Shown here piece after piece: positions 16,351-26,058 of a DNA stretch of 64,000 nt. Source of the DNA: an uncultured Lachnospiraceae bacterium. Lineage in GTDB: Bacteria; Bacillota; Clostridia; Lachnospirales; Lachnospiraceae. Both the position numbers and the translations under genes were made by a program. The stretch is from assembly GCA_910579495.1 (NCBI GenBank), contig CAJTVD010000005.1, positions 29,618 to 93,617 of the forward strand. Reading direction: 5' to 3'. Every line of letters begins with the position of its first letter. The stretch's first letter is position 1. The notes under the pieces were generated by a model. It was not told the DNA's origin. It saw only the letters and a program-made list of their open reading frames with translations, and did no database searches.

Positions 16351-17727
16351 ATGGAAATGCTGAAAAGGTTTTTTGCGCCGGTGGATATGACGGAAGGTTC
16401 ACCGTGGAAGAAGATTGTAATGTTTACGGTTCCCATGCTTATCGGGAATATTGCCCAACAGCTTTATAACACTGTGGACAGTGTTGTTGTGGGAAATTAT
16501 GTTGGGGACAATGCGTTGGCGGCAGTGGGCAGTGCGGGGCCGATTTTGAATCTGCTCATTGTCCTGTTTGTGGGGATCAGCGTGGGGGCGGGGATTATGG
16601 TATCCCAGTATTTTGGGGCGAGGCAGAGGGAAGAGTTGTCTGTTACCATTGGGAACTGTGTTACCCTTACGGGGATTGCCACGGTGTTTGTGATGGTAGT
16701 GGCGTCTTTGGTGGCAAGGCCCCTGCTGGAGCTTTTGGATACGCCGGCGTCTATTATTGGCTGGTGCCATTCGTATTTGCTGATTTTATTTATCGGATGT
16801 GTGGGGCTGGCATATTATAATATCTTAAGCGGGATCTTGCGCGGGCTGGGGGATTCTATGTCTGCCCTTGCTTATTTGCTGGTGTCTACGGTGATCAATA
16901 TTGTCCTGGATTTACTGTTTGTGGCAAAGCTGGGCATGGGGGTCAATGGCGTGGCACTGGCCACAGTGATCGCCCAGGCGATTTCGGCTCTTCTCTGCCT
17001 GCTGCGGTTAAAACAGATGAGTGCGCTGTTTGATTTAAAGCCCTGCTATCTGAAGCTGCAGAAGAAAAACACTGGGAAGATTATCCAGCTAGGGCTTCCC
17101 TCGGGCATCACCCAGGCAATCCTTTCCATGGCGATGATTGTGGTGCAGTCTTTGACCAACAGCTTTGGGGAGATGTTTATTGCCGCCAATGTCATTGTCA
17201 TGCGTGTGGACGGGTTTGCCATGATGCCCAACTTTTCCTTTGGGACGGCGATGACGACCTATGCAGGGCAGAACGTAGGGGCGAAGATGTATGATAGGGT
17301 GGAGAAAGGCGCAAAGCAGGGTACTGCCATTGCGATGGGGATTTCCACTGCCCTTACCGGGCTGATTTTGCTCTTTGGGAAGGCGCTTATGGGGATTTTT
17401 ACCAAGACGCCGGAATTGGTGGACTTAAGCCGGGAGATGATGGGGATCCTTGCAGTGGGCTATATTGCCATGGCCGTTACCCAGAGCCTTTCCGGCGTGA
17501 TGCGGGGGGCGGGTGACACCATGACACCCATGTGGATCTCCATTGCAACTACGATCTGTATCCGTGTGCCGATTGCTTATGGAATTGCCTTTCTGACCAG
17601 GTCAGAGCAGTTCCCCGGGGGAAGGCAGGAATGTATTTTTATTTCCCTGCTGGCTTCCTGGCTGATTGGGGCGGCGATTACCTTCTTCTTTTATAAAAGG
17701 GGTAAGTGGAAAGAGAAAGCGGTTTAA
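16351..17727 (+). CDS. MATE-family multidrug/metabolite exporter
   Basis: A 458-residue protein with about 12 membrane helices. The N-terminal PVDMTEGSPWKKIVMFTVPM and IGNIAQQLYNTVDSVVVGNY match MATE proteins of the DinF/NorM branch. A second copy of the half-repeat begins near residue 240 (GLPSGITQAILSMAMIVVQS). Such proteins export drugs or metabolites in exchange for Na+ or H+. The ATG at 16351 has AGGGGG upstream; in-frame ATGs farther up lack this. A terminator follows directly. Confidence 0.88.
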   Translation: MEMLKRFFAPVDMTEGSPWKKIVMFTVPMLIGNIAQQLYNTVDSVVVGNYVGDNALAAVGSAGPILNLLIVLFVGISVGAGIMVSQYFGARQREELSVTIGNCVTLTGIATVFVMVVASLVARPLLELLDTPASIIGWCHSYLLILFIGCVGLAYYNILSGILRGLGDSMSALAYLLVSTVINIVLDLLFVAKLGMGVNGVALATVIAQAISALLCLLRLKQMSALFDLKPCYLKLQKKNTGKIIQLGLPSGITQAILSMAMIVVQSLTNSFGEMFIAANVIVMRVDGFAMMPNFSFGTAMTTYAGQNVGAKMYDRVEKGAKQGTAIAMGISTALTGLILLFGKALMGIFTKTPELVDLSREMMGILAVGYIAMAVTQSLSGVMRGAGDTMTPMWISIATTICIRVPIAYGIAFLTRSEQFPGGRQECIFISLLASWLIGAAITFFFYKRGKWKEKAV

Positions 17728-17758
17728 AAAGGGCAGGGGAATTTTTCCCTGCTCTTTT
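17726..17758 (+). terminator. Rho-independent terminator after the MATE gene
   Basis: AAAAGGGCAGGG pairs with CCCTGCTCTTTT around an 8-nt loop. The stem ends in a short T run. The stem starts at the MATE stop codon. Confidence 0.75.
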
Positions 17759-17877
17759 GCTGCACCATTTTCGGCAGGTATTTTTAAAACCATCCTGCTT
17801 GACATATGGTTCCTGGACAGTATAATGAAAATAACATAATAAAAAAGCGCCAAAGGCGGCGCGGAAACGAGGGAAAG

Positions 17878-19548
17878 ATGAAATTTAAAGATATGCCATA
17901 TGAACGTGTGGATTTGGAAAAGACCGAAAAGGAATTCCGGCAGATTATCCAGGAATTCAAGGAGGCGAAGAGCGGCCAGGAGCAGTTTGCCGTGCATCAG
18001 AAATACTATGAGTTTACCAAGAGGATATCAACCAATATTACAATTGCAAGTATCCGCCATGACATTGACACTACGGATAAGTTCTATGATGAAGAACAGA
18101 GCCATAACGACCAGATCCTGCCTGTGATCAGTAATTTGGAAGCTGCTTACAAAAAGGAACTCTATGAATCCCCTTACCGTGCTTATCTGGAGGAAAAAAT
18201 CGGGCCGGTAGCGTTTAAGAATATGGAACTTGTGTTAAAATCCATGGATGAAAAGCTGATCCCTTATATGCAGGAGGAAAACGCCCTTACAACCGAGTAC
18301 AATAAACTGATTGCCGGGGTTAAGATTGACTGGGAAGGGGAAACCCTGAATTTTTCCCTGCTGACCCCTTACCTTCACAGCAAAGACAGGGACGTGCGCC
18401 AAAGGGCTTGGGGCAAATTTTCCGAAGCCCTTGGAGGGATCAAAGAGAAGTTGGATGAAATTTACGGCAAGCTGGTCAAGAACCGCACGGCGCAGGCAAA
18501 GGAAATGGGGTATGAAAATTATGTGGAGCTTGGATATTACCGTATGCACCGGAACTGCTATGATAAGGAAGCGGTTGCCAATTTCAGGAACCAGGTGAAA
18601 GCTTATTTTGTACCATTTGCGGAGAAGCTCCATGACAGGAGAAGGGAGCGGCTGGGGCTGGAGAAATTGTCCTATATAGATGAGGGCGTGTACTTTTTAG
18701 ACGGCAATCCTGCCCCGGTAGGGACACCGGACGAGATTATGGCCAGCGGCCAGAAGATGTATGCAGAGCTATCAGCGGAAACAAAGGAATTTTTTGACCG
18801 TATGATGGAGGATGAGCTGTTTGACGTGCTGGGACGCAAGACTAAAAAGATGGGCGGCTATATGACCCAGCTTGCGGATTATAAAGTCCCCTTTATTTTT
18901 GCCAACTTCAACAAGACAGAACATGATGTGAATGTGATCACCCATGAGTGCGGCCATGCGTTCCAGGGATATCTCTCTATGCAGGATGATATCCTGGAGC
19001 ATCAGGAAATTACAATGGAGACAGCGGAAATCCACTCTATGTCCATGGAGTTTTTCACAGAACCCTGGGCGGAACTGTTCTTTGGCAGCCGGGCGGCGGA
19101 CTATAAGACCATGCATTTAGAGGATGCGGCAGCTTTTATCCCCTATGGGTGTATGGTGGACGAGTTCCAGCATATTGTTTATGAAAACCCGGATATGACC
19201 CCAGCCGAGAGAAACGCGGTATGGGCGAAGCTGGAAAAGGAATATAAGCCCCATCTGGATTACAGCGGCGACCCGGTCCTGGCGGAGGGACGTTACTGGC
19301 AGCGGCAGCAGCACATTTTTAACTCTCCATTTTATTATATAGACTACTGTATCGCCCAGACCTGCGCTTTCCAGTACAAGGTTAAAATGGACGAAAACTA
19401 TCAGGCCGCATGGGAAAGCTATTTAAAGCTTTGCAGGCTGTCTGCAAGCGACTTCTTTACAGGGCTTGTAAAGCAGGTAGGGCTGGAAAGTCCCTTTGAA
19501 GACGGATGCTTAAAGAACATGGTAAAAAAACTGGAAAACATGGTGTAG
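17878..19548 (+). CDS. M3-family oligoendopeptidase (PepF-like)
   Basis: A 556-residue zinc metallopeptidase. The active-site helix reads VITHECGHAFQGY (HExxH form), and the third ligand is in EIHSMSMEFFTEPW about 25 residues later. The N-terminal half is helical, as in the M3B clade of oligoendopeptidase F, which degrades short peptides in the cytoplasm. The start at 17878 is chosen because ACGAGGGAAAG precedes it and family members start with a similar KFKDMPYERVDLE. No signal peptide. It is upstream of glnA with a 149-nt gap that holds no clear promoter. Confidence 0.9.
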   Translation: MKFKDMPYERVDLEKTEKEFRQIIQEFKEAKSGQEQFAVHQKYYEFTKRISTNITIASIRHDIDTTDKFYDEEQSHNDQILPVISNLEAAYKKELYESPYRAYLEEKIGPVAFKNMELVLKSMDEKLIPYMQEENALTTEYNKLIAGVKIDWEGETLNFSLLTPYLHSKDRDVRQRAWGKFSEALGGIKEKLDEIYGKLVKNRTAQAKEMGYENYVELGYYRMHRNCYDKEAVANFRNQVKAYFVPFAEKLHDRRRERLGLEKLSYIDEGVYFLDGNPAPVGTPDEIMASGQKMYAELSAETKEFFDRMMEDELFDVLGRKTKKMGGYMTQLADYKVPFIFANFNKTEHDVNVITHECGHAFQGYLSMQDDILEHQEITMETAEIHSMSMEFFTEPWAELFFGSRAADYKTMHLEDAAAFIPYGCMVDEFQHIVYENPDMTPAERNAVWAKLEKEYKPHLDYSGDPVLAEGRYWQRQQHIFNSPFYYIDYCIAQTCAFQYKVKMDENYQAAWESYLKLCRLSASDFFTGLVKQVGLESPFEDGCLKNMVKKLENMV

Positions 19549-19697
19549 GAGCGTTCCAGCGGAAACGGGAAAGAAAACAGCAGCCGCCGGAACAAGTGCC
19601 CAGAGAAAATCCTGGCTGAAAAGCAGACAGGGTTTCCTCTGGAGCAGAAGGTACTGGTGAAGGCGGATGCGGGACTAATATATAGAAGGGAAAAGGA

Positions 19698-21128
19698 ATG
19701 GACAAAATTAAGGAGATTAAGAAATTATGCGAAGAAAAGCAGATTCGCATGATTGATTTTAAGATGACGGACATTGACGGCCGCTGGCGGCACATTACAA
19801 TCCCGGTGGAGCGCTTTGGGGAAAATACGTTTACCTATGGTATTGGTTTTGACGGTTCCAATTATGGGTATGCGCCTGTGGAAAAGAGTGATATGGTCTT
19901 TTTGCCCGATGCGGACACTGCATATATAGATCCCTTTGCAAAGGTCCCCACCCTTACCATGTGCGGCAATGTATGCACCATTGGGAAAGGCGGGAACCGG
20001 CCTTTTGACCAGTATCCGAAAAATGTCAGCCTGCGTGCAGTAGCGTATATGAAAGAAACCGGGATTGCGGACAGAATGGTAATCGGGCCGGAATTTGAAT
20101 TTTATCTTTTTGACAATGTGCGCTATGAGGTTTCGCCGCAGCAGTGCGGATACCGCATTGACACCAGGCAGGCGGATTGGAACTGCCGCCTTGACACTAC
20201 GGGAAATAATGGCTATGAAGTGCCCTATAAAGGGGGGTACCATGTATCAGCCCCTCAGGATGTAGGCTATGACTTGCGCAGCCGTATGTGCATGATGATG
20301 GAGGACTGGGGGATTAAGGTGAAGTACCATCACCATGAGGTAGGCGGCCCCGGGCAGATGGAAATTGAGGTGGAGCTTGCGGATATGCCTGAGATGGCGG
20401 ACAATACCATGATTACCAAATATATTATTAAGAATATGGCAGCACAGGAGGGAAAAACGGCTACTTTCCTGCCCAAGCCCATTTATCAGGAGGCAGGCAG
20501 CGGGCTTCATGTGCATATGCTGCTTTTCAAGGAAGGAAAGCCCCTTTTCTATGATGAAAATGGTTATTCAGGGTTAAGCCGCACTGCCCATTATTTTATT
20601 GGGGGGCTGCTTAAGCATATTGCCTCCCTGTGCGCCTTTACCAATCCTTCTACCAACTCCTTCAAGCGTCTGGTCCCGGGATACGAAGCGCCGGTTACTG
20701 TAGGATATGCCACATCCAACCGCAGTGCGGTAATCCGTATTCCTGCATACGCTAAGTCACCGGAAACGAAGAGGTTCGAGCTGCGTAACCCTGACGCTAC
20801 GGCAAATCCTTATTATGCATATGCTGCCATATTGATGGCAGGGCTTGATGGGATTGAAAAACAGATAGACCCGGCGGAAAATGGATGGGGGCCTTATGAC
20901 TTCAACCTTTATACCCTGTCGGAGGAAGAACAGAGAAAGATCAAGGGTCTTCCCAAGTCCCTGGGAGAGGCGTTGGATGCCCTGGCGGCAGACCATGATT
21001 ATCTTACCAAGGGCGGCGTTTTTCCTCAAAGGCTGATTGACTTATGGATTGCCCGTAAGCGGAAGGAATTAAAACAGTTGGAGCAGATTCCTAATCCGGC
21101 GGAGTTTAAAATGTATTATGATTTATAA
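19698..21128 (+). CDS. glnA: Glutamine synthetase, type I
   Basis: A 476-residue GSI that condenses glutamate and ammonia using ATP. Visible motifs are the N-terminal grasp domain (IDFKMTDIDGRWRHITIP), the metal and ATP site GPEFEFYLFD, HHHEVGGPGQMEIE, NPSTNSFKRLVPGYEAP and RIPAYAKSPETKRFELRNPD. A tyrosine in FNLYTLSEEE aligns with the adenylylation loop, although this control is not expected in Firmicutes. AAAAGGA lies upstream. A second, unrelated-type synthetase (glnN) lies 18 kb away in the same orientation. Confidence 0.93.
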   Translation: MDKIKEIKKLCEEKQIRMIDFKMTDIDGRWRHITIPVERFGENTFTYGIGFDGSNYGYAPVEKSDMVFLPDADTAYIDPFAKVPTLTMCGNVCTIGKGGNRPFDQYPKNVSLRAVAYMKETGIADRMVIGPEFEFYLFDNVRYEVSPQQCGYRIDTRQADWNCRLDTTGNNGYEVPYKGGYHVSAPQDVGYDLRSRMCMMMEDWGIKVKYHHHEVGGPGQMEIEVELADMPEMADNTMITKYIIKNMAAQEGKTATFLPKPIYQEAGSGLHVHMLLFKEGKPLFYDENGYSGLSRTAHYFIGGLLKHIASLCAFTNPSTNSFKRLVPGYEAPVTVGYATSNRSAVIRIPAYAKSPETKRFELRNPDATANPYYAYAAILMAGLDGIEKQIDPAENGWGPYDFNLYTLSEEEQRKIKGLPKSLGEALDALAADHDYLTKGGVFPQRLIDLWIARKRKELKQLEQIPNPAEFKMYYDL

Positions 21129-21633
21129 ATGTTAGGGATTGAAACGTTTATTTCGCTCTCTTTTAGGAAGTAAGTGTTACCGCATGGGGCATGTTTCCTA
21201 AAGGGGAGCTCTTATTTTTGTTGTCCATTTATTAGTAAAGAAATAGAAAAGCTAATATCTGCTGGCATCGAATCGTCCGGGAAACTTATTGAGATAGGTG
21301 CAAAAGACGCAATTCAAAGTAGAAATACCTGGATGGGTGTCTGGTACATTTATATGCATTAGAGGGAGCAATCCATGATACAGTAAAGAAAAGATGGCAA
21401 TGTGGCAGTTCCCAGTGTGAAGCGTATTGTCATATTTTTCTTATAAAATAAGCGGTTATATGGTAATATATAGGAGCAAAGACCCGTTCTTTGTTCATTG
21501 TAATCATTTTAAGGAGGAATTGTTACGGAAAAAGAGGGGCATATGATATTTGAAAGGGAAGTTTATGGGACAGTACTTATAGTATAATGTTATTGTATAG
21601 AAAATTTAGAAACTAAGAAAAGGAGGTAGCCTG
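21129..21633. other. Gene-free A+T-rich stretch upstream of the methyltransferase
   Basis: No convincing gene. A 62-codon ORF at 21174 has no motif. A TATAAT at 21583-21588 with a weak GTTTAT 16 nt upstream is the best promoter candidate for the methyltransferase-nuclease pair. Base composition shifts to A+T-rich here, marking the left edge of the acquired cassette. Confidence 0.4.
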
Positions 21634-24522
21634 ATGGGGAGTATTCAGTCTATTATAAAAAGATTGGGATATGAGAAGTCAGATAATTTATTATATTTAT
21701 CAGAAATAAATACTTGTGAAAAAATATCTTGGCATGAAAAGAGGGTAATAAATGAGCTATCCCCATATGCAGTGTATCTTATAGATGACAGAGCCTTAGT
21801 TGCTTTTTTTGATGATTTGAGTGAAAGGGTAGATGAGGATATCCAATGCAAAATTTGGAATGCACAGATTCCGATAATAATTTCTGATGAGGGAAACTGG
21901 GTTAAAATTTATAGTGGAAAAAGTATGCAGATAAATGCTAAGAAAAAAATGCAGCTTTCTGATATTGCAAACTATAACATTGGCCAATGTGATGAAACTA
22001 ATAATTTTTCATATTGGAATATTACCAGCAGTAGGACACTTAGCCTGTATGAAAAAGATTTATCAAAAAAAAATCTGAATGATTTTTTGATTGGAAATTT
22101 GAAATTTCTTACATCTGAGTTGAAAGAAAAATATCATATATCTTTTGCTAATAAATTAGTCCTTAGAATTTTATTTATAAGATATCTAATAGATAGAGGG
22201 GTGTGTATTGGATACAAAGGATTAGATAGTAATGTTAAAGAAACACAGAAAAATTTTCTTGAAATCGTACGGGAAAAAAAGGAAATTTTTTTACTTTTTA
22301 AATTTTTAAAGCAGGAGTTCAATGGAAATTTATTTGAAATGGACGAGCAGAGTGAATGGCGTGAGATAAGTGATTCCGCACTTATTATGTTGTATGGCTT
22401 TATGACAGCACAAATTGAAATGAAGACAGGACAATATTGCCTTTTTCCATTTTATGATTTTAATATTATTCCAATTGAGTTGATTAGTAATATATATGAA
22501 ATTTTGTTAGGAAAAGAAAAACAAGATAAAGACAAGGCTTTTTATACACCTGAGTACCTTGCAGATTATATTATCCAGCATACAGTAGGAAAACGTCTTT
22601 TGAAAAGCAATCAATGCACAGTTTTTGACCCGTCGTGTGGGTCAGGAATTTTTTTGGTAAAAGCTCTTAGAAAAATTTTAGAGAAAAATGCAGTAGATGG
22701 TTATATTTATGACAAAGAAAAAATTAATAGATTGGTTAAAAGTAATATATATGGTGTGGATTATAATGAAGAAGCAGTAGATGTTACTATTTTCTCTTTG
22801 TATATTACACTTTTTGATTTTCAGGATCCCAAAAATCTAAAGGAGTTCCAATTACCATTGCTGAAGGGAGAAAATATATTTTTTGGAGATTTTTTTGATG
22901 AGAATATATTGAAACTAATTGATGGAATTAAGTTCGAATATATAGTTGGCAACCCGCCTTGGGGAAGGATACAGCAAGAAGGTTATAAAAAATATTGTGC
23001 AAACAAAAACGTTATACCTCAGGATGGAGAAATAAGTGTTGCGTTTTTGTTAAAAGTACAGGAAGTAGGGAATGAAAATACGGAATGTAGTCTGGTTATT
23101 CCTTCTAAAATTTTATATAAAGGGAAAAAGCCTTCTTGTGAATTTAGGAATAAGTTTTTAAGTAATGTTTGTATACGGCAAATATTAGAAATTTCATCAG
23201 TGAGAAAACAAATATTCAAAGGGGCAACAGCACCCGCGGCAGTGTTATCTTTTGAATGCCATAAAGCTCCGTATAATCATAAGCTGGAATATATCAGCCT
23301 TAAACCCAATAAGTATTTAAGGTTATATGGCATCATAATGATAGAACCTGACGATTTTAAGTATGTTTTACAAGAGTTGCTTTTAAAGAATGACTGGCTA
23401 TGGAAAGTGCTGGTATATGGCAGTTATTGGGATTATGAGTTGATTGATTCTTTATGGAAAGAGATGCCGATAATTGAAGATGTAGCAAAAGAATATGGCC
23501 TTATATTGAAGAAAGGTATAGAAGACCATATGGGGGCCAGGCAGGATGCGTCACATTTGGTTGGAAGACGTATGATTGATTCGGATGGTTGTATAGAGCC
23601 TTTTTGTATATCTTTGGATAATGTGTATTTTTTCAATAAAAGCAAAATACATCGTGTGAGGGCACAAGAGATATTTGAACCTCCATATGTTTTGTTTAAA
23701 AAAGGATTGAGCTGTGAAGATTATTCAATTAGGGCTGCTTATACAGAAGAAAGATTATTATATAAGTGTACAATATCGTGTATAAAAGGAAGTAAAGAGG
23801 ATAGAAATATACTTCTTAATTTCGAAGGCCTATTAAATTCTTCTTTGTTTACTTATTTGAATTTTATGCTTGGTTCATCAGTTGGGATAGAAAGAGAGCA
23901 GGTGTTTTTAGATGAATTGGAGAGGTTTCCATATGCTTACAGTGAGAATCTAGTTGAATTAGTAAAAAAAATGCATTTGGCAATTCAAAACAACTGGCCA
24001 ACAGAAGGGATTAAGAAGAAAATTGATAATTGCGTTTTTGAAATGTATGGCGTACAAAACAATTATTTTATAGACTATGCTTTAAATGTGCAAATACCAA
24101 TGCTTTGCGGAAACTATACTGAATCGAAGTGCAATCCCGCAATGCTTATAAAATATGCGGAGGTATTTAGTAATGTTTGGAATAAAAGATTAGAAAGAAG
24201 TAATTTAAGTTATTCAATAAATTTATATCCTGATATAAAAGGAAAATTTGCGGCATTTTTTATGCAGTTCTCTTTTGATAAAAAAGAAAATACGATAAAC
24301 ATTATGGAAGAGGTGGATGGCAATTTAGAATTATTGACTAATTTTATGATTTATAAATTGAATGATTGTTTTTATCAGACTAAGAATATAGGGGAGTTCG
24401 GTGATGACGCATTTGTTATTGTCAAGCCCATAGAGTCTAAGAATTGGCAAGCTGCAATGGCGGTAAAAGATAGTTATAGGGTATTAAATGCAGTGCTTCT
24501 TGGAGAGGAGGACTGTGGATGA
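21634..24522 (+). CDS. N6-adenine DNA methyltransferase of an unassigned restriction-like system
   Basis: A 962-residue protein. Residues 1-110 include PIIISDEGNWVKIYSGK, which resembles the N-terminal domain of HsdR/Eco57I-type proteins but without a complete nuclease motif. Motif I (FDPSCGSGIFLVKA, about residue 331) and motif IV (GNPPWG, about 439) define a gamma-class N6-adenine methyltransferase. IYGVDYNEEAVDVTIFSLYI is typical of Eco57I-type enzymes. The C-terminal part (HRVRAQEIFEPPYVLFKKGL) resembles a TaqI-like target recognition domain. AAAGGAGG precedes the ATG. Codon use is markedly A+T-rich compared with flanking genes. The stop overlaps the nuclease start by 4 nt. Confidence 0.8.
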   Translation: MGSIQSIIKRLGYEKSDNLLYLSEINTCEKISWHEKRVINELSPYAVYLIDDRALVAFFDDLSERVDEDIQCKIWNAQIPIIISDEGNWVKIYSGKSMQINAKKKMQLSDIANYNIGQCDETNNFSYWNITSSRTLSLYEKDLSKKNLNDFLIGNLKFLTSELKEKYHISFANKLVLRILFIRYLIDRGVCIGYKGLDSNVKETQKNFLEIVREKKEIFLLFKFLKQEFNGNLFEMDEQSEWREISDSALIMLYGFMTAQIEMKTGQYCLFPFYDFNIIPIELISNIYEILLGKEKQDKDKAFYTPEYLADYIIQHTVGKRLLKSNQCTVFDPSCGSGIFLVKALRKILEKNAVDGYIYDKEKINRLVKSNIYGVDYNEEAVDVTIFSLYITLFDFQDPKNLKEFQLPLLKGENIFFGDFFDENILKLIDGIKFEYIVGNPPWGRIQQEGYKKYCANKNVIPQDGEISVAFLLKVQEVGNENTECSLVIPSKILYKGKKPSCEFRNKFLSNVCIRQILEISSVRKQIFKGATAPAAVLSFECHKAPYNHKLEYISLKPNKYLRLYGIIMIEPDDFKYVLQELLLKNDWLWKVLVYGSYWDYELIDSLWKEMPIIEDVAKEYGLILKKGIEDHMGARQDASHLVGRRMIDSDGCIEPFCISLDNVYFFNKSKIHRVRAQEIFEPPYVLFKKGLSCEDYSIRAAYTEERLLYKCTISCIKGSKEDRNILLNFEGLLNSSLFTYLNFMLGSSVGIEREQVFLDELERFPYAYSENLVELVKKMHLAIQNNWPTEGIKKKIDNCVFEMYGVQNNYFIDYALNVQIPMLCGNYTESKCNPAMLIKYAEVFSNVWNKRLERSNLSYSINLYPDIKGKFAAFFMQFSFDKKENTINIMEEVDGNLELLTNFMIYKLNDCFYQTKNIGEFGDDAFVIVKPIESKNWQAAMAVKDSYRVLNAVLLGEEDCG

Positions 24523-25190
24523 GGGGGAAAATAAATCATAAAATAAGCGATGCATTGCGGCTTGATGATTTGGAGCAGATTACTGGTTATATAATGGAAA
24601 TTTGTGAGTTGCTAGTAGAAGACTTTACAAGAAAAAATAGAAAGCTTCCCAATAATGAAAACAGAATTAGAAGTATAATGTTAGAAGAATACTTGGATAA
24701 CGATATCATAAGAAGAAATTATGATATGTTGGATTATAGTTTCACCCCTGAAACACAAGAAAACTACGATGGGAAAGGAAACTACATTGGACGCGCAGAT
24801 ATAAGGATTAAATTAAAAACAGACTTTGATAAACATAGTGCATATTACATAATTGAGTGCAAAAGAATTGATGGAACAGAAGATTTAAATAGAAAATACA
24901 TTGAAGAAGGAGTGGCACGATTTATAACTCAAAAATATTCGGCATATTATGGGAAAAATATTATGCTTGGATTTGTTGTAAGAGAAATAAATATGTCGGA
25001 CAATGTGAAAAAAATCGAAGATTTACAGGACACAAATTTTGATGCCAAAATTCAGGGCGATTTTAAAGTGGTATGTAAAGAAAAGAATTGTGAAATGTAT
25101 AAATGCACTTACCAAATAGAGCAAGGCGAATTGGAACTTAGGCATATTTTTTCTGATTTTTCTAATATCGTTGATTTACGGAGGAGGTAA
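24519..25190 (+). CDS. PD-(D/E)XK nuclease-like partner of the methyltransferase
   Basis: A 223-residue protein starting within the methyltransferase stop (ATGA overlap), so the two are translationally coupled. RADIRIKL (Asp94) followed by YYIIECKRID (Glu113, Lys115) forms the D...ExK signature of PD-(D/E)XK nucleases. No target recognition domain or other recognisable region is visible, so specificity would come from the partner. The A+T-rich codon use matches the methyltransferase. I do not recognise a named family. It could be the restriction arm or a related DNA-processing subunit. Confidence 0.7.
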   Translation: MRGKINHKISDALRLDDLEQITGYIMEICELLVEDFTRKNRKLPNNENRIRSIMLEEYLDNDIIRRNYDMLDYSFTPETQENYDGKGNYIGRADIRIKLKTDFDKHSAYYIIECKRIDGTEDLNRKYIEEGVARFITQKYSAYYGKNIMLGFVVREINMSDNVKKIEDLQDTNFDAKIQGDFKVVCKEKNCEMYKCTYQIEQGELELRHIFSDFSNIVDLRRR

Positions 25191-25193
25191 ATT

Positions 25194-26024
25194 ATGAAAG
25201 CTGATTTACACATTCATTCAATATATTCTGACAGTTCCCGTTCGCCTGAAGAAATCGTAGCGCTTGCTAAAAAGAGAAATGTTGGTTTGCTTTCCATATG
25301 TGACCATGCAACCATCGGCGCGTATTCTGTTTTGCCGGAAATTTGCAGGGATAACGGGATGGAATATGTGTTGGGGGTGGAACTGGAAGTCCTGTGGAAA
25401 GGGGAAAGCCTGCATATGCTTGCATACAATTTCAATCCAAACGATGCAGATATGAAAACGTTTATGGATAAGCAGCATGAGGCGGCCGAGTGTGAATATA
25501 TCGTTTATAATATGATGCAGGATTATCCTCAAATGTCTTTGGAAGAATACCGTCATTTTGCATATCCAAAAGAAAAGGGCGGATGGAAATATCTGTATTA
25601 TGCGGTGGCCAAGGGGGCTGCAAAAACATATGAAGAAGCGAATGAAACCATATACGGCAGATATGGGATGCAGAACCATTTATCAAATTTGGGTGAATGC
25701 AATATGCCGGATTTCTGCGAAATGGTCAAACGGGCGGGCGGAGTGCCCGTTTTGGCACATCCGGGATATTTGTACGAACGAAATCCGGGCGGATTTGCAG
25801 CCATGCTTAGAGAAATGAGGGGGTGTGGGTTAGGAGGGGTTGAATGTTATTACCCATCACACACCAAAGATGCTACGGATATCTGTGTTCATTTTTGCCA
25901 GGAAAACCATATGCGAATCACCGGCGGTTGTGATTGCCACGGAGAATTTAACCAAAGTGAGGGATTTACGGTTGGTGCCCTGGAGATATCTTTGCCCATG
26001 CTTGACCTGGAAGGGATTTTGTGA
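25194..26024 (+). CDS. PHP-domain phosphoesterase
   Basis: A 276-residue protein. Metal-binding motifs of the PHP family are present in order: HIHSIYSDSS near the start, ICDHATIGAYSVL, a GVELEVLW glutamate, VLAHPGYL, and GGCDCHGE near the end. Related enzymes remove phosphate from 3',5'-bisphosphonucleotides or histidinol phosphate. The start is only 3 nt after the nuclease stop, and its ribosome binding site (GGAGGAGG) lies inside the nuclease coding end. Composition is less A+T-rich than the two upstream genes. It may be a resident gene placed under the cassette's transcript, or a third component. Confidence 0.78.
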   Translation: MKADLHIHSIYSDSSRSPEEIVALAKKRNVGLLSICDHATIGAYSVLPEICRDNGMEYVLGVELEVLWKGESLHMLAYNFNPNDADMKTFMDKQHEAAECEYIVYNMMQDYPQMSLEEYRHFAYPKEKGGWKYLYYAVAKGAAKTYEEANETIYGRYGMQNHLSNLGECNMPDFCEMVKRAGGVPVLAHPGYLYERNPGGFAAMLREMRGCGLGGVECYYPSHTKDATDICVHFCQENHMRITGGCDCHGEFNQSEGFTVGALEISLPMLDLEGIL

Positions 26025-26058
26025 GGAAGCTGCAATTATCGGATTTTTGCCCTGTTGG

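Noticed and set aside
21174..21362. 62-codon ORF between glnA and the methyltransferase
   Set aside because: No convincing ribosome binding site, motif or conservation clue.
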